Source: Closterium sp. Naga37s-1 (Eukaryota; Streptophyta; Zygnematophyceae; Desmidiales; Closteriaceae). From it: DNA of 64,000 bases. The DNA lies in assembly GCA_947471745.1 (NCBI GenBank), contig CANJKZ010000431.1:868001-932000 (forward strand). The letters run 5' to 3'. A model generated the notes under the pieces. It was not told the origin of the DNA and did not search any database. It saw only the letters and a list, made by a program, of their open reading frames with translations. Below, in pieces: positions 23,834-36,109 of the stretch. The translations under genes and the position numbers were made by a program. The first letter of the stretch is position 1. Every line of letters begins with the position of its first letter.

Positions 23834-26500
23834 GATGCTCCATCACGTACCCAACGTCTGCCAGACCGTCCTAGGAGGGATGTGCGCCCTCCTAACAGGC
23901 TGACCTATCCTAGTTTTGGAAAGCCAAAGGTGGTACGGGCTGGGAGTGTGGCTGAGCAGTGTGATGAGGATGAGATAGCACACTGCTACTGGGCAGCCGT
24001 CCCTGAGCCCAAGACGTTAGCTGAGGCCTTGAGTGGGCCCGATGCTGAGAAGTGGAAGCAGAGTGTGAAGGAGGAGTATGACTCTCTGCTGGAGAATGAA
24101 ACGTGGGAGTTGTGTGAGCTGCCTCCTGGGAAGAAGGCAATCTCTTCGAAGCTGATCTTCAGGCACAAGTATGGACCTGATGGGGAGCTCACCCGCTACA
24201 AGTCAAGGCTTGTGGCTAAGGGGTTCCAGCAGACAAAGGGGAAGGACTATAATGAGATCTTTGCTCCTGTGGGGAAAGGGACTACACTAAGGGTGATGTT
24301 GGGAACGGCTGCAAACCATGGATGGAGGATCAAGCAGATGGACATCACAACTGCTTTCCTCAATGGGATCATCCTAGAGGAGCTGTACATGCTGCAGCCT
24401 GAGGGGTTGGATGATGGGAGCGGCAGGGTGTGCAGGCTCAAGAAGGCCATCTATGGCCTGAAGCAGGCTCCTCGCGCATGGTACCACAAGCTGGAGGAGA
24501 CACTGCTGGTTGGGGGTTTCAAGAAGAGCGAGTGTGATCACAGCTTGTTCTTGCTGCAAGAGAAGGAGCAGTTCCTCATGCTCCTCGTGTATGTGGATGA
24601 CATCCTTTTCTTCTCTGAGTCGTCTGCAATGATTGAGCGTGTGGAGGAGATGATGGAGATGCAGTTCAAGTGCTCGAAGATGGGAGATGTCAAGTATTAC
24701 CTTGGGATGCATGTGGAGAGAGACCTTGACAAGGGAGTGTTGAGGTTGCACCAGAGGAAGTACTGTGAGGGGCTGGCTGAGAAGTATGGGCTACAAGATG
24801 GAGGAAAGCCAGCCACCCTACTACCTTCGGGTTTCACTGTGGAGTCATGTGCTGATGAGGAGGTGGTGGGTGAGAGTGACAGGAAGCTGTTTCATTCAAT
24901 GGTGGGGGCACTCAACTATGCGGCAAACCACACGCGGCCTGACATTGCCTTTGCTACATCCAGGCTTGCTAGTGTGGTCTCACGCCCCAGTCATGAGCAG
25001 CTAGAAGCGGCCAAGAGGTTGGTCCGCTATGTGAGTGCTACAGCATCTGTGGGTTTGGAGTACAGTGCTGTGCGACAGAGGCTGCAGAGGGGTGCAGCTG
25101 ATTTGAGCAAGGGGGAGATGCTCTTGACTTGCTACACCGACGCAAGCTTCAACTCTGTGAAGGTGGATGGCACCAGCATTGGAGGCTATGTGTGCCTGTT
25201 TGGAGGTGGTGCAGTGAGCTGGTGCAGCAAGAAGCAGAACGAGGTGGGGCTGTCCTCGTGTGAGACTGAGTACATGGCCCTTCATCATGGGGTGAAGGAG
25301 GTGGTGTGGCTGAGGCGTTTGTTGGAGGAGATCGGAGTGTGCCAGAGGGAGCCGACAGTAATGTTTTGTGACAATGAGTCGGCTGTGAAGCTTGCAAAGA
25401 ATGCATGTCTTCATGGCCTAACAAAGCACATCAGGCCAAAGTGGCATTGGGTGAGGAGGCTCCTGGAAAAGGAAGTGCGGTTGGAGATAGTGAAGACCCA
25501 GCAGCAGGCAGCAGACATTCTCACCAAGCGCTTGGCTGAAAATGAGCATTGGAAGGGGATGAAGCTTGCTGGAATGAGTGTGCATTGAGGGTGTATGCTT
25601 GAGCTATGGCATGTGGGATGATGGTAGGCAGCCAGAGGGGGAGTTTGTTATGTGATGCTATCATTTGCATTCACGTCTGTCTGCCTCCCATCATATGTTC
25701 GTGTGTTGCATGCGTGGTGTGAGCGTGTGCAAGAATTTGGGTTTGGTGTTGTTTGGATTTTCTGAGTGTGTGTGAATGTTATTTGGCTTGAGCAGATATC
25801 TGAAGTGACTCCTCTGCTCAAGAGCTTCCCGACGAACCGAGAATCGCCTTGATCGGAGCAAGAACGAGAAAGATATGATCGTTCGAAGTTTTGATTGAGA
25901 TGCGGCGACTATGGGAATTTGCGGGTTGAATCAATATGGGGTACAGACTTTTGGGGGTTGGGAAATTCGTCACCATCACTGTAGATGATGCCAAGTGGTT
26001 GGGAGAAGCCAAACCAGGTTGGCAAGTGTGGCCAAGTTGGGTGAGGTGGATGGCATGAGTTGGGAAAGTGACAAATGTCAAAGTTGGGGTGCCTATAGAG
26101 AGGGGAATTGTGTGGTATGGGGTTTCCTTGGTTGGGGACTCCCTTGGGACCTTTCCTCTCGTCCTCCTCATCCCCTCCTACCTGGTTCAATTGCCACTTC
26201 AACTTTCTTGTGTGAACTTGTGAGATAATTGTGATTGAGTTACGTTTTCTATGGCAGCATACCCCCTAGTGCGCCGAGTTTCATAACTCGAGTTGTACTT
26301 CATATTTGGATACTATTCAAATTGGGAAAGATAGCCACGGTCAAGGGCTACAACATACTTGAGTTTGAGAGAATTCTCATCGTGCGTTAATCGTCGACGA
26401 CGTTTCTTATGACGACAACGTTTCTGTCCAGAATTGTAGTTGACAATTATGAGATATTTCAGCCCCTAATCTTCATAGACTCCGTCCTTAGTCTCTAACA
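20035..26500 (+). mobile_element. Copia element F, full length, nested in E
   Basis: Two 855-bp LTRs (20035-20889 and 25646-26500) differ at about 20 sites (about 98% identity). A primer-binding site tggtatcagagc lies at 20892-20903, and a polypurine tract (agccagagggggagt) precedes the 3' LTR. The flanks ttatg (20030-20034) and ctatg (26501-26505) are a target duplication with one changed base; the homologous site in other copies reads ctatg. The lineage differs from that of E: long LTRs, conventional zinc knuckle, no 3' hairpin module. The coding region is nearly complete with about four breaks. Confidence 0.9.
21125..25588 (+). pseudogene. F gag-pol coding region (copia), nearly complete
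   Basis: Gag starts at MSQGIGDAAEKRNE (21125) and carries the copia gag core LDGSNYEEWSGRMWSAFK and a UBN2-like helix region. A Gly/Arg-rich stretch (about 21780-21900) precedes the CCHC knuckle CWYCKRAGHPWFKC (about 21920). Next come the protease motif WVIDSGCTSHMTP (about 22170), a GAG-pre-integrase motif WHERLCHVNFP (22745), integrase HMDVVGPTR (22938), RTDNGGELIGS (23130) and NGVAERFNRT (23233), RT with VKPP-like entry, KQMDITTAFLNG (24335), LLVYVDDILFFS (24580), and RNase H with SSCETEYMAL (25255). A run of about 17 glutamines (23778-23830) lies between integrase and RT. About four breaks are present. Confidence 0.85.
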
Positions 26501-29500
26501 CTATGTTCACCCCAGGTGGGGGAACCTCGTCGCCATTAGTGCCTGTGGACTTCCAGGATGGCATCTCTGCGTCCATGGCTGTCTGCCACTCAGAGGAGTA
26601 GGGACCCGTAATCGCCTTTGCGTAAGAGCGCGATGTCGGGATGTCTGGTGCATCCGGGTCTCCCTCAGGGGCAAGCAGCATGGCCACGAGATGAGGTACA
26701 GCAGCTGCAAGGAACTCAAATTCATCCTTCTTGTCCTCAAGGACGTCCGTGCCAAGAGCACACTCAACCCCGACGGACGGAAGACAGTCAGACTCAGACT
26801 CAGCAACAAGACTAGTGGCGTAGTCGAGACGTCAGGCAGCAGCAAAGTCAAGCAGCTCAGCAACGAGAGCAGAAGCAGCAGCAGACTCAAAAGACGGGTC
26901 AGTGACAGCAACGGCAAGGAGACGAGCGACAGTGGGACTGGCAGCACGCGCGCGGTCAGACTCAGGCTCAGGGACCTCAGGAAGAGAGGACTCAGGAGGA
27001 GCAGGCAGAGGAACACGCAGTGGAAGAGAGGAACGAACGAACACGGTGTGCCAGAGTGTGCGTGCCTGGGACAGGAGGAGGACGCGAACGAGGAGCGCGA
27101 TGAGCAGTGCGAACAGGCGAGACAGGACGAGACGCAGGCTCATGACGCTCTGTAAGACCTCCAGACTGCTCAGTGTAAGGAGAGGGAACAGGCAGTGGGG
27201 AGGCTGGCTGTAGCGGCGGCTGCGACTGGTCAGGCGGTGGACACAGGAAGGGAGGAGGAAGACCAGTAGAAGACGGGACACCAAGAACCTGCTGAAGCAG
27301 GGGAACGAAGTACGGGCGCGGCCGCACAGTGCCTCCAGCACCTCCAGCTCCAGGGTCAACAGCTCCAGCTCCTGCAGCTCCAGCGCCTCCTGCGCCAAGG
27401 CCTCCAACTCCAGCTACACCAGCTCCAGCGCCTCCGGCGCCAGCTGCTCCAGGCTCCGTAGGGTCTCCAGCTCCAGTAGTAACAGCAGCACCTCCAGCTC
27501 CAGGGTCTCCAGGCTCGCCAGCTCCGGGAGCTCCACTCCGACGGTGTGCGCGCTGAACAAGCCACTCACGCAGCTGCTGCGAGGACAGTCGCGGTGAACC
27601 ACCAGCAGGACCTCCAGACGAAGCAGCACCCCGAGGCTCAGCACCCCCAGACTCCGCACCCTTCGACTCAGCACCCCCAGGCTCCGCACCCTCCGACTCA
27701 GCACCCCCAGGCTCAACACCCTCAGGCTCAGCACCCCCAGACCCAGCACCCTCAGACCCCGCACCCCCCGGCTCCGCACCCCCAGACGCAGCACCCCCAG
27801 ACGCAGCACCCCCAGACGCAGCACCTGGAGCAGCACCTGAGACGACAGCTACCTGAACAGGTGCAGTACCTGGGAGAGGGTCTACCTGAGACACTCCCGA
27901 GGGAGCAGGGCCCTGGGGCGGGAGGGGGTCTACCGGAGGCGGACCGGGAGCAAGGAAGAGCGGCGGGGGCGGGGGAGGGGCAGAGCGGTAGGGGAAGAGA
28001 CGGTAGAAGGGAACCGACTCGTCGAACGTGACGTCCTGAGAAGGGAGGACACGGCGTGAGGTGGGGTGGTAAAACTGCTAGCCAGGCGCGTCAGGGACAA
28101 AGCCAAGGAAGACGCAGGGAATGGCGCGGGCGGAGAGCTTGTCCGCGGACGTATCGCGAACAAAGGCACGAGAACCCCAGACCCGGAACACCGACGCATC
28201 GCCAACCTTCCCCGTCCAACACAGTGTGGGCAAGGTCTCCGGCAAGGAGACACGGGGCCAAAGGTTGAGCTGATGCGCAGCGTACCGGACCGCAAACGGC
28301 CACAGAAAATGGGGAGCGGCCGCATGGATCATGGAGGTACGAGCGACCTCCATGACTAAGCCAATGCGGCGCTCAGCAATCCCATTTTGCTGAGGGGAGT
28401 CCGGAAGCGTGAACGACTGTCGAATGCCCTCCCCACGACAAAAGTCCCGCAAGAGGTCGGAGGAGAACTCACCACCTCTGTCAGAGTGCAGACGCAGGAC
28501 AGGAAGGTTCTGGCCGAACCGCTCGCGCAGCTGGAGACAGACTGTGCGGATCCAAGGGATCAAGACAGCAGAGACCTCACCCTTGCTGCGCAAGGGGAAG
28601 ACTGTGGTGTACCGCGTGTAGTCGTCAACTACCAGCAGAAAGTAGCGCTCGCGGCCCTGTCCACTGACGCGGGCTGGGCCCCACACGTCCATGTGGAGGG
28701 TCTGCAGGGGAGCAGTCGTCGGGGGAAACGAGGAGGAGTGAGGAGCGGCGCGCTGCCGCCCCTCGACGCAAGGAAGACAGGGCGGGGCAGGCAAGGGCGG
28801 TAAGGGAGGCAGAGACCTGGGGAGACCAGTGACAAGGAGACGGGAGTGCATGCCATGAAGGCGTGGCAGGGAGGGGTGACCCAGGCAGTGGTGCCAAAGA
28901 AGAGTCTGGTGCGACAGAAGGCGACACGAGCAAGAGGCGGCTACCTGACTTGACGCGGACACCTGAGCAGACGCAGCGACCTGAGGAGGCTCAGTAGCCA
29001 GTGTGTACAAACTCGACCCTGGCCGACGAGTGAACGTAGCCAGGGGACGCCCCGTCCGTGTGCACGTGCAGATCGACACACGCTGACCCCCAGGAGTGGT
29101 GGTAGTGACCATCGCATCCTGAAGGGCAGCGGTACTCACCAAGTTCGTAGAGAACAAGGGGAGGTGAAGACCTGACAGTGAGCCGGACAGAACCGCCGAC
29201 ACGGGAGGACAGTGGAGGAACTGGCCACGACCGGGCCCCCAGAGGGGTCATCCAGTCTGACCGGAACAGGTGCAGGAAGAGGAGTGAGAGTGGTGCTGTC
29301 ACGAAAGAAACAGCGCGAGGCGCCGGAGTCCAACGTGAAACTGTGCAAGGCCTCAGCAGGCGCAGTACCAGGGGGAGTACAAGACGCACTAGCACCTAGA
29401 GCAGTTGCGGCTATACCTGGGTTAGGCGGCACACACCGGTAACAGTCACCCTCAGCACTAAAAGACAAAGCATACATGGCAGAGATAATAACATCATAGT

Positions 29501-30784
29501 CTAGGTCAAAGATAGCAACTCCCGACCTAAGCAACTCCGCCCAGTGAGGGCGCTCGACGTCGTCACCAAACTCAGTATGCCAGGCGTCGTCAAGGCGGGC
29601 AAAGCAGCAGCGCTCAGTGTGATACTTCCCGCATGTCTGGCCCGCACGGACACCCGTGCGAATGACATACGGGCAGGTCTCACTACCCTCACCCGTCCCA
29701 CGCTGAACCAACCACTCACGGAGCTGCTGGGGCGTCTGGGTCTCGCTCCGACGCTGCTGGTGCTGGCCCCGACCACCACCAGGGCCTGTGCGCCGAGGTC
29801 CAGACCTACCACCACGGGTCCCACCGCCTCCACTGCCGCCACTCCCTCCGCTGCCGCCACCGCCGCCACCAGAGCCTCCACCGCCTCCTCCTCCTCTACC
29901 GCTGCCCCCACTACCACTCCCACTGCCACCTCCACCACCACCGCTGCCTCCTCCACTACCCCGGCCACCCTTGCCCTTGCTGTTGCGGCGCTTTGTACTA
30001 GTCGAAGAAGCACCGACGTCCTCAGGAACAGAGACGTCTGCAGCAGCAGCAGAGGCGAAGGAGGAGGAAAGGGGGGAGGGGGAGCACCCCTCAAAGAAGG
30101 GTGAGCGCGGAGTGCCACGAGCAGCACCTACAGCAACTGCACTAGTCTCAGCTGCGAGGAGATGCTGCTCGAGGAGGTCAACAGTGAGGGAGGTGGGGTC
30201 GAGGGTGAGGAAGTGGTCCCTGACAGAGCGAAGGGAGTAAGGGAGGCGAGTGACTATGAAGTAGAGGGTGATGAACATGGGGGGCTGGTTCGTGGGAAGG
30301 AACTCAGCAGGGACGGCAGCGCGGTAGCGAGCGTCGCTAGTGCGCAGGTGGGTAACCAGGTCGGCTACTGTGGCAAAAGCCGACAGCTCAGGGAACAGGT
30401 AGGGCAGTAGCAGCCTGCCAATAGCAGCAGTGGCAGGGGAGGAGTAGCGAGCAACGACAAGGCCTGTGCTGTCCTGTGCTCGCCAAAGTGAGCACATTCG
30501 GTCGCGGGCAGGTGGTTGCGAATGTCCAAGCGGGCAGTAGCGTCACGAGACAGCCACTGGGAACGAGTCGAAACGTCAGCTGTGGCGGGAGGGGCTGGAG
30601 CGGCACCGGACACGTGGTCAAACAGTGAGACACTGTCCTTACTATCGCTCAGTAGGTACAGTTGCGGATCGTCGTGCCACGTGTCAAATGCTACAGGTCT
30701 GCCCTCCGAGTCGAACGGGAGAACCCTAAGCGACACCATAGTGGCACAGGACTCAGGAGCAGCAGTAGCAGTAGCGAGGGGGGG

Positions 30785-32280
30785 GAGCCGAGGGGCCTAG
30801 GGGCCGAGGGGCCAAACAAGAGGGCCTAGGGGCCGAGGAGCCTAGGTGGTCGAGAGGTCTAGGGGGCCGAGGGGCCAAACAAGAGGCCGGGCGCTGGGCA
30901 GGTATGGAGCCGAGGGGCTTAGGGGGCCGAGGAGGCCGAGCCTAGGGGCCGAGGGGCCAAACAAGGGGCCGAGGGGCCAAACAAGGGGCCGGGGGGCCTA
31001 GGGGGCCGAGGGGCCAAACACACGGGGCCGAGGGGCCAGACAAGGGGCCGTGCGCAGGGCTCTGAATTGGGGCCGAGGGGCCTAGGGGCCGAGGGGCCAA
31101 ACAAGGGACCGGGGGGCCTAGGGGGCCGAGGGGCCAAACACACGGGGCCGAGGGGTGGGGCCGAGGGGCGAAACAAGGGCCCGGGCGCAGGGCTAGGTAC
31201 GGGGCCGGGCGCGGGCTAGGTACGGGACCGGGCGCTGGGCAGGTACGGGGCCGGGCGCTGGGCTCTGTATTGGGGCCGAGGGGCCTAGGGGCCGAGGGGC
31301 CAAACAAGGGGCCTGGGGGGCCTAGGGGGGCCAAGGGGCCAAACACACGGGGCCGAGGGGCGGGGCCGAGGGGCCAAACAAGGGGCCGGGCGCAGGGCTG
31401 GGTACGGGGCCGGGCGCGGGTTAGGAACGGGGCCGGGCGCGGGTTAGGAACGGGGCCGGGCGCTGGGCAGGTACAGGGCCGGGCGCTGGGCCTGAATGTG
31501 GGCCGAGGGGCCTAGAGAGGGGGGGCGAGGGGCCAAACACACGGGGCTGAGGGGCCAAACAAGGGGCCGGGCGTGGGTGTTGACGGGCCGGGGCTAGGTA
31601 CAGGGCCGGGCGCTGGGCGAGGGACTGGGCCGGGCGCGGGTGTTAGGTACGGGGCCGGGCGCTGGGCTAGGAACGGGGCCTAGCGCGGGCTATGTACGGG
31701 GCCGGGCGCGGGTGTCGACGGGGTGCTGGCTAGGTACGGGGCCGGGCACGGGTGTCGACAGGGCGCGGGCTAGGTAAGGGGCCGGGTCACGGGCTAGGTA
31801 CGGGCTGGTCGCGGGCGTCGACGGGGCGCGGGCTAGGTACGGGGCCGGGCGCGGGTGTCGACGGGGCGATCGCGAGCTAGGTACGGGGCCGGGTCGCGGG
31901 CTAGGTTCGGGCTGGTCGCGGGCGTCGACGGGGCGCGGGCTAGGTACGGGGCCGGGCGCGGGTGTCGACGGGGCGATCGCGAGCTAGGTACGGGGCCGGG
32001 TCGCGGGCTAGGTACGGGCCGGTCGCGGGCGTCGACGGGGCGCGGGCTAGGTACGGGGCCGGGCGCGGGTGTCCACGGGGCGATCGTGGGCTAGGTACGG
32101 GCCGGGCACGGGCGTGAGAAAGGGCCGAGCGCAGGCTAGGTACGGGCCTATCGCGGGCTAGGTACGGGCCAGGCGCGGGCAGGAGACTGGGCCGGGCGCA
32201 GGCTAGGTACGGGCCTATCGCGGGCGCGGTACGGGCGGGGCGCGGGGCTAGGAACGAAGTAGCAGGTGGTGGGCCCAATA
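30785..32280 (-). repeat. GC-rich minisatellite in the E leader
   Basis: The 1.5-kb leader between primer-binding site and gag contains two array types on the plus strand: ggggccgaggggccaaacaa units (about 30785-31560) and ggggccgggcgcgggctagg units (about 31180-32270), some joined into longer units with gtcgacggggcg. There is no supportable gene; the Pro/Gly/Arg-rich open frames follow from the repeat. Confidence 0.75.
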
Positions 32281-33150
32281 GTAACCTACTCTAATACCAT
32301 ATTAGAATCAGTGACGAGAATGGATGATTAGGAGAAAAGGGGGGGGGTACAAGTAGAATGTTGTGAAGGTTTGTGTACCCCCTAAAGCTAGCCCCCATAC
32401 AGCCTAGATGCAACTAAGCCTAGATACAACTAAGCATATATGTTTGACACGCGCAGCTCGACATCTTCCTCGGGCGGAATTGGCACTGTGCCGTCGGCAA
32501 AAGCCCTTCAGCCCGGCGACCTCCAACTATGGTTCTATCGACTCCCTCCAGGTGATGAGGCCCTGTCGACCTTGCAGTGGTATGACGGTAATCCTGTCCG
32601 GCGAAAACTTGAAGTTGCCATACGCCGGTGCGATCCCGGCCGCCGTCACGTGTGTCGTCGCCGAGAGCCCTCTGCCACTCCGTAGAGGAGAGCGACGTCG
32701 ACCATCGACTTCGACCCGCGAGCTGCCTGCGGCCGCCGTCGACCACTGCACTCGCGCCTGACTCCTCTCAACACCATCGTCGACCTTGATCACCCCTCTC
32801 TGCTTCGTCCCTTTGCTGCCGCTGACTCGTCCACCGCCGTCGACCTCGTCGTCAACGCCCCTTCATTTCGTACCGGTCGAGGAGATGCAGGATGGGAAGG
32901 GTGCTCCGTCCCCCACTGCGCCCGGATGCCGAACTCGGCGATCGTCAAGGGGATCGTCCCGTACTCGCCATCCGCGTGGCGTTTCCTCGCGTCAGCCAAT
33001 CGTGCCTCCAAGGTGTCCGCTACGCCCGCTTCCATAACGGGGTCGACCATGGCAACTAATGCGGCTGCCGGCCTACGAACGACTTAGTAGGTGCAAAAGT
33101 CGGCTCCTATCTGAAGGTAATTTGCGGGGCCGTTCACGCTCACCGCACAA

Positions 33151-34228
33151 TGCGGAGAGTCACTCTACAAGGTAGTGAGCTAGACTATGAGGGGGGGGGG
33201 GGGGTTGGCACGAAATACTAGGAATGATCGTAGCTTTGCTTAGTTCCTTAGCGCTTGCACATTCACGGGAGAAATCGGCAAGAGTTTCACTAGGCAAAGA
33301 TTGCATTACAGAATGATTCAACAAGCAATGACAGGAATGACTTCATCAGGCACCTAGCAACTCTGCAGCTAGCCTGGTCGACCGCCAGCACTTCATGGTC
33401 GACCGCCTGCCAGCGTTGCGTAGAGGAGCCGCGCCAGCACTACAGAAAGGCGACCTGCCAACGCAGCAGGTCGAGGGCGTGCCAACGCTGCAGTAAAGCG
33501 GCTGTCCAGCGTTGCACCCGTAGAAGGCAGCAGTGCGTACGGAGGCAGGTGCGCGCAGATGGTTGGCCTGACTTGCATCGTTGTGCATCCGTCGGCTGTT
33601 GTCTGCGCCTGACGAGCCACATCGGCTCCGGGATACTAGCCCGAAGTCGCCTTCGTCACTGCGACCTCGACGACGTTCACGTACCTCCGCAGAACTCGCC
33701 GAGCAGGTTATCTGGTCGACCTGGTTGACCACCAAGTGGTCGACCATCAAGTGCCTCTGGTCGACCACCAGGTGCCTCTGGTCGACCAGTAAGTGCCTCT
33801 GGTCGACCACCAGGTGCCTCTGGTCGACCACCAAGTGCCTCTGGTCGACCACAGCTCCCGTCGAGCAACACCCTGGTCGACGGACCCCTCGGTCGACCAG
33901 CATTGTTAGCTGCTGTCGCCGAGCCCCGCTCGTCGACTGCAGCTCACATGTCAGGTCGACGGACTGCTCCATTGACCTCCCTGTCGAACTGCTCCTCCTG
34001 GTCGACGGCTCCAGCCCCGTGATAGGCCTGTGCAGGTCGACGACCGCTTCGTCGTCCTGCCCCGCAGAAGAAGGCCATCGATCTCCCTGGTCGTGATTCC
34101 CTGCAGCTCGACGAAGCCCGTCGAGCAGCTCCCTCACTGTGAATGATCGGCTGCTTCTCCCGTACATCCGACCAAGTCGTCGGCGTTGCCCAAGTGAGGG
34201 CAGGGCCAACATTCCATTCCCGTTAACA
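33151..34228 (-). repeat. 5' LTR of D with internal 21-bp repeat array
   Basis: This LTR is 223 bp longer than its partner. Much of the difference is a run of about six 21-bp units (ctggtcgaccaccaggtgcc type) at about 33728-33855, of which the 3' LTR at about 13290-13320 has only one. A long minus-strand open frame covers most of this copy, but the partner copy does not preserve it. Confidence 0.7.
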
Positions 34229-34767
34229 CCCGCTCCCCTTCATCCTCATCGCATCTCGCCATCGTGCCTCCTCCTCCTCATCATCGTGCCTCCTCCTCCT
34301 CTCATGCATCCACTGCATCTGCCCCCGCTCCAGCTGCCGCCGCTGAGCAACTGTCGACGCCGTACTCGCCACCGCTGCACCTGCCACCGCTGAGGACCTG
34401 CCACCACTGCTTGCTGCAGTCGCCGCACCTTTGCCGCCGCACTTGCCGCCACCGCACCTGCCACTGCCTTCTAATGTGCATTTCTCTAATACTGCCTTCT
34501 CCTGCTATGGTTTCGCAATACGCGCCACATTGGTCCCGAAACTAAACACATTCTACGTCGTACGGGAGGAAACATTACTATGAACCATGTTATGTGATTG
34601 GCGAGTTTCCTGAACTGTTAGACCAGTCTGTTAAGCAGTATTTTTTTCCAAATTAATATTGACAAGCATCACACGTAAGATTCTCACGAATACTCCGAAA
34701 GCGGGTCTTGAAGTAGAGGGGTATAAGCCAGCATAAGTTAAAACTGAAATAGTATATTGGATATAAC
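34229..34767. other. Non-coding spacer between D and G
   Basis: The first part (about 34240-34480) is CT-rich with cctcctcctc and ccgccgc microsatellite-like runs. The second part is AT-richer. I see no gene, LTR or RNA signature. Confidence 0.4.
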
Positions 34768-36109
34768 AGAGGTGTAAGGATTTACAAATCCTTACTTAGG
34801 CACTCGTTAGCGAGGCCATCCCGAGGGTCACGCGACGAACCTGTTTGCCCTAATTCGTCGCACCGAACCACCCCCGAGTCGGCCTCCGCTCCAATCGCAA
34901 CCATCACCGAGCCATCTTCGCCCTACCCTTTCGCCTAGCTAGGACTTCCCCTATTTAGGTCTCGTCACTTTCATTGTATGGGGGGATTACTGAATCATTC
35001 TCGTTATTCGTTATTCTGCGCACTCTCTTTTACAACTCATAACACTTGGTATCAGAGCTACTTTCCTAGCTCACCCCGCTTTTTAGAGTGTAATACCCCT
35101 CGGGGGGGGGGGGGACGAGGAAGGATGCCTTGGGGTCCAGGAGTTGCGTGCAAGCCGGCCAGGAGAACTAGTTAGTTGCTCCTCGCGGCCATGTTTTTAC
35201 GGGCACTCCTTCGGCACCGCCAGATCCTTGCCTCGAACGGTCGCGATCGACCGTGGCCTCCCTCCCCCCGGGCAACGGACAGTTGTAGCTGTCGCGACGT
35301 TAAAGTGAGTAATTTCCGCTGCAAATTTCCGACGATTTCGGAGCTTGATTCGTGTGGCAGCTGGCGTCAGCGGACCTGCATCGGCATCTGCATGAATAGC
35401 ATCGACGTCGTCACTGTGTGTGGCTGTTGACGACGGTGGACCTGAGTCAACGGCTGCGCGACGATTTCGGGATTGTCCTTACGTGACAAATTGACGTCGG
35501 TGGCACACGTCAACATGTGCGCGAGATTTTCGGAGATCCTCGGCAGCTGGCGACAAAGGGCCTGCGTCAACATGGGCGACATTTTCGGAGAAACTGTGGA
35601 GAAAAAGTCGGCTGGGGAACTCGCCAGGCGCAAATGGAGTTTTGCGTCCGAAAATATCGGTGGCGAGGAGAGACGACACGAAGACTGCCTGATTTACGCG
35701 GGGTCAACTGCCGTCCCGCCCGACCTGAAGTGCAGCGGCTTTTACTGCATGGCGGGCGCGTCATCGAAGAATTCGGCAGAAGTGCTCGTGGACAGACGGG
35801 ACTTCAGACTCGCCGACACTTATGGGCTGCAACGAAAAGCGGAGTGGCCTTATCGCACTTAGCAGAAGTGGGACGCAGGCGGCGAGGGAAATCAAGGCAA
35901 GTATCAAACTTATATATGCTATAGTGTGTTTAGGCTGTAGTGGGGTAGTTCTTAGAGGGTACAACACTTTTGGGTTTCCTACTTGTACCCACCTGCTTTC
36001 TAGTTCATTCATTCCGTTCTTGATTCTAACATGGTATTCTGAGCAGGTTCCCTAGTGGGAACATTTTTTTTTTAGGGCCCACCACGATATTTTCTCCTGC
36101 CCTGCCCGA

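Larger units (their letters stand above)
18591..30739 (-). pseudogene. E gag-pol coding region (copia), degraded, split by F
   Basis: On the minus strand gag begins near 30739 (MVSLRVLPFDSEGRP). A Gly-rich tail (about 29800-29960) and a C-x13-C-x3-H-x4-C zinc knuckle (about 29600-29690) follow, then a protease motif TLDSGASRCFF (about 29320), HHCLGHPSLPRL (about 28880), LHMDVWGPARV (about 28690), LHSDRGGEFS (about 28480) and QQNGIAERRIG (about 28370). A Gly/Ala/Ser-rich linker (about 27350-27850) precedes the start of RT, which resumes on the other side of F as MTTLRVLLHVAAQ (19895), YVNDLVFATADTE and RNase H to 18591. Coordinates include element F. About half a dozen breaks are present. Confidence 0.85.
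18198..32449 (-). mobile_element. Copia element E, full length, degraded, carrying element F
   Basis: The 150-bp LTRs are at 18198-18347 (3') and 32300-32449 (5'), with about four differences (about 97% identity). The perfect target duplication cgcgc lies at 18193-18197 and 32450-32454. The primer-binding site is 32288-32299 (tggtattagagt on the minus strand). The polypurine tract lies beside the 3' LTR. Element F (20035-26500) lies within its pol region. Without F the element is about 7.8 kb. It belongs to the same lineage as A1, H and I. The coding region has about half a dozen breaks in addition to the F insertion. It is itself inserted in the gag region of D. Confidence 0.9.
13726..32800 (-). 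pseudogene. D gag-pol coding region (copia), degraded and split by E
   Basis: On the minus strand the first part of gag lies at about 32450-32760 (LITWRESIEPWLEVAG) and the rest at about 17750-18190 (a UBN2-like segment with YYNRARRILAEMRMAG). Then follow a CCHC knuckle CWICHDPDHLSYEC (about 17540-17590), a protease motif AVLLDSGRSHHLMG (about 17220-17265), integrase with MHIDLCGPF and TPQQNGMAERE (about 16330-16654), an RT-type block RWVPTTKYPIDD, an IYVDDLLAAS catalytic motif (about 14690-14720) and RNase H with TESEYVAATDAGKE (about 14060-14110) and NKSAITVAEGLG. The coordinates include the inserted E and F elements. Several breaks are present. Confidence 0.75.
12742..34228 (-). mobile_element. 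Copia element D with long LTRs, host of the E-F nest
   Basis: The LTRs start on the minus strand with tgttaacggg: the 3' LTR is 12742-13596 (855 bp) and the 5' LTR is 33151-34228 (1078 bp). A purine-rich tract (gtggcaggggag on the minus strand) abuts the 3' LTR. The flanks ccctc (12737-12741) and cccgc (34229-34233) look like a 5-bp target duplication with one mismatch. Internal DNA is 13597-18197 and 32450-33150, split by element E in the gag region. No initiator-Met primer-binding site was seen next to the 5' LTR, so either the LTR end is set slightly wrong or another primer is used. The coding part is degraded with perhaps six to eight breaks. Confidence 0.75.

Noticed and set aside
33710-33870. 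Regular gtcgac repeats that at first look like a CRISPR array
   Set aside because: Unit and spacer are not distinct, the units are contiguous 21-bp repeats, and the array lies within a retrotransposon LTR in eukaryotic DNA.
33346-34212. 288-codon minus-strand open frame within the D 5' LTR
   Set aside because: It lies in an LTR, includes the expanded 21-bp repeat, and is not kept in the partner LTR.
35176-35924. Possible protein genes in the left internal part of G
   Set aside because: Open frames of 84-135 codons overlap each other in different frames and show no known motif.
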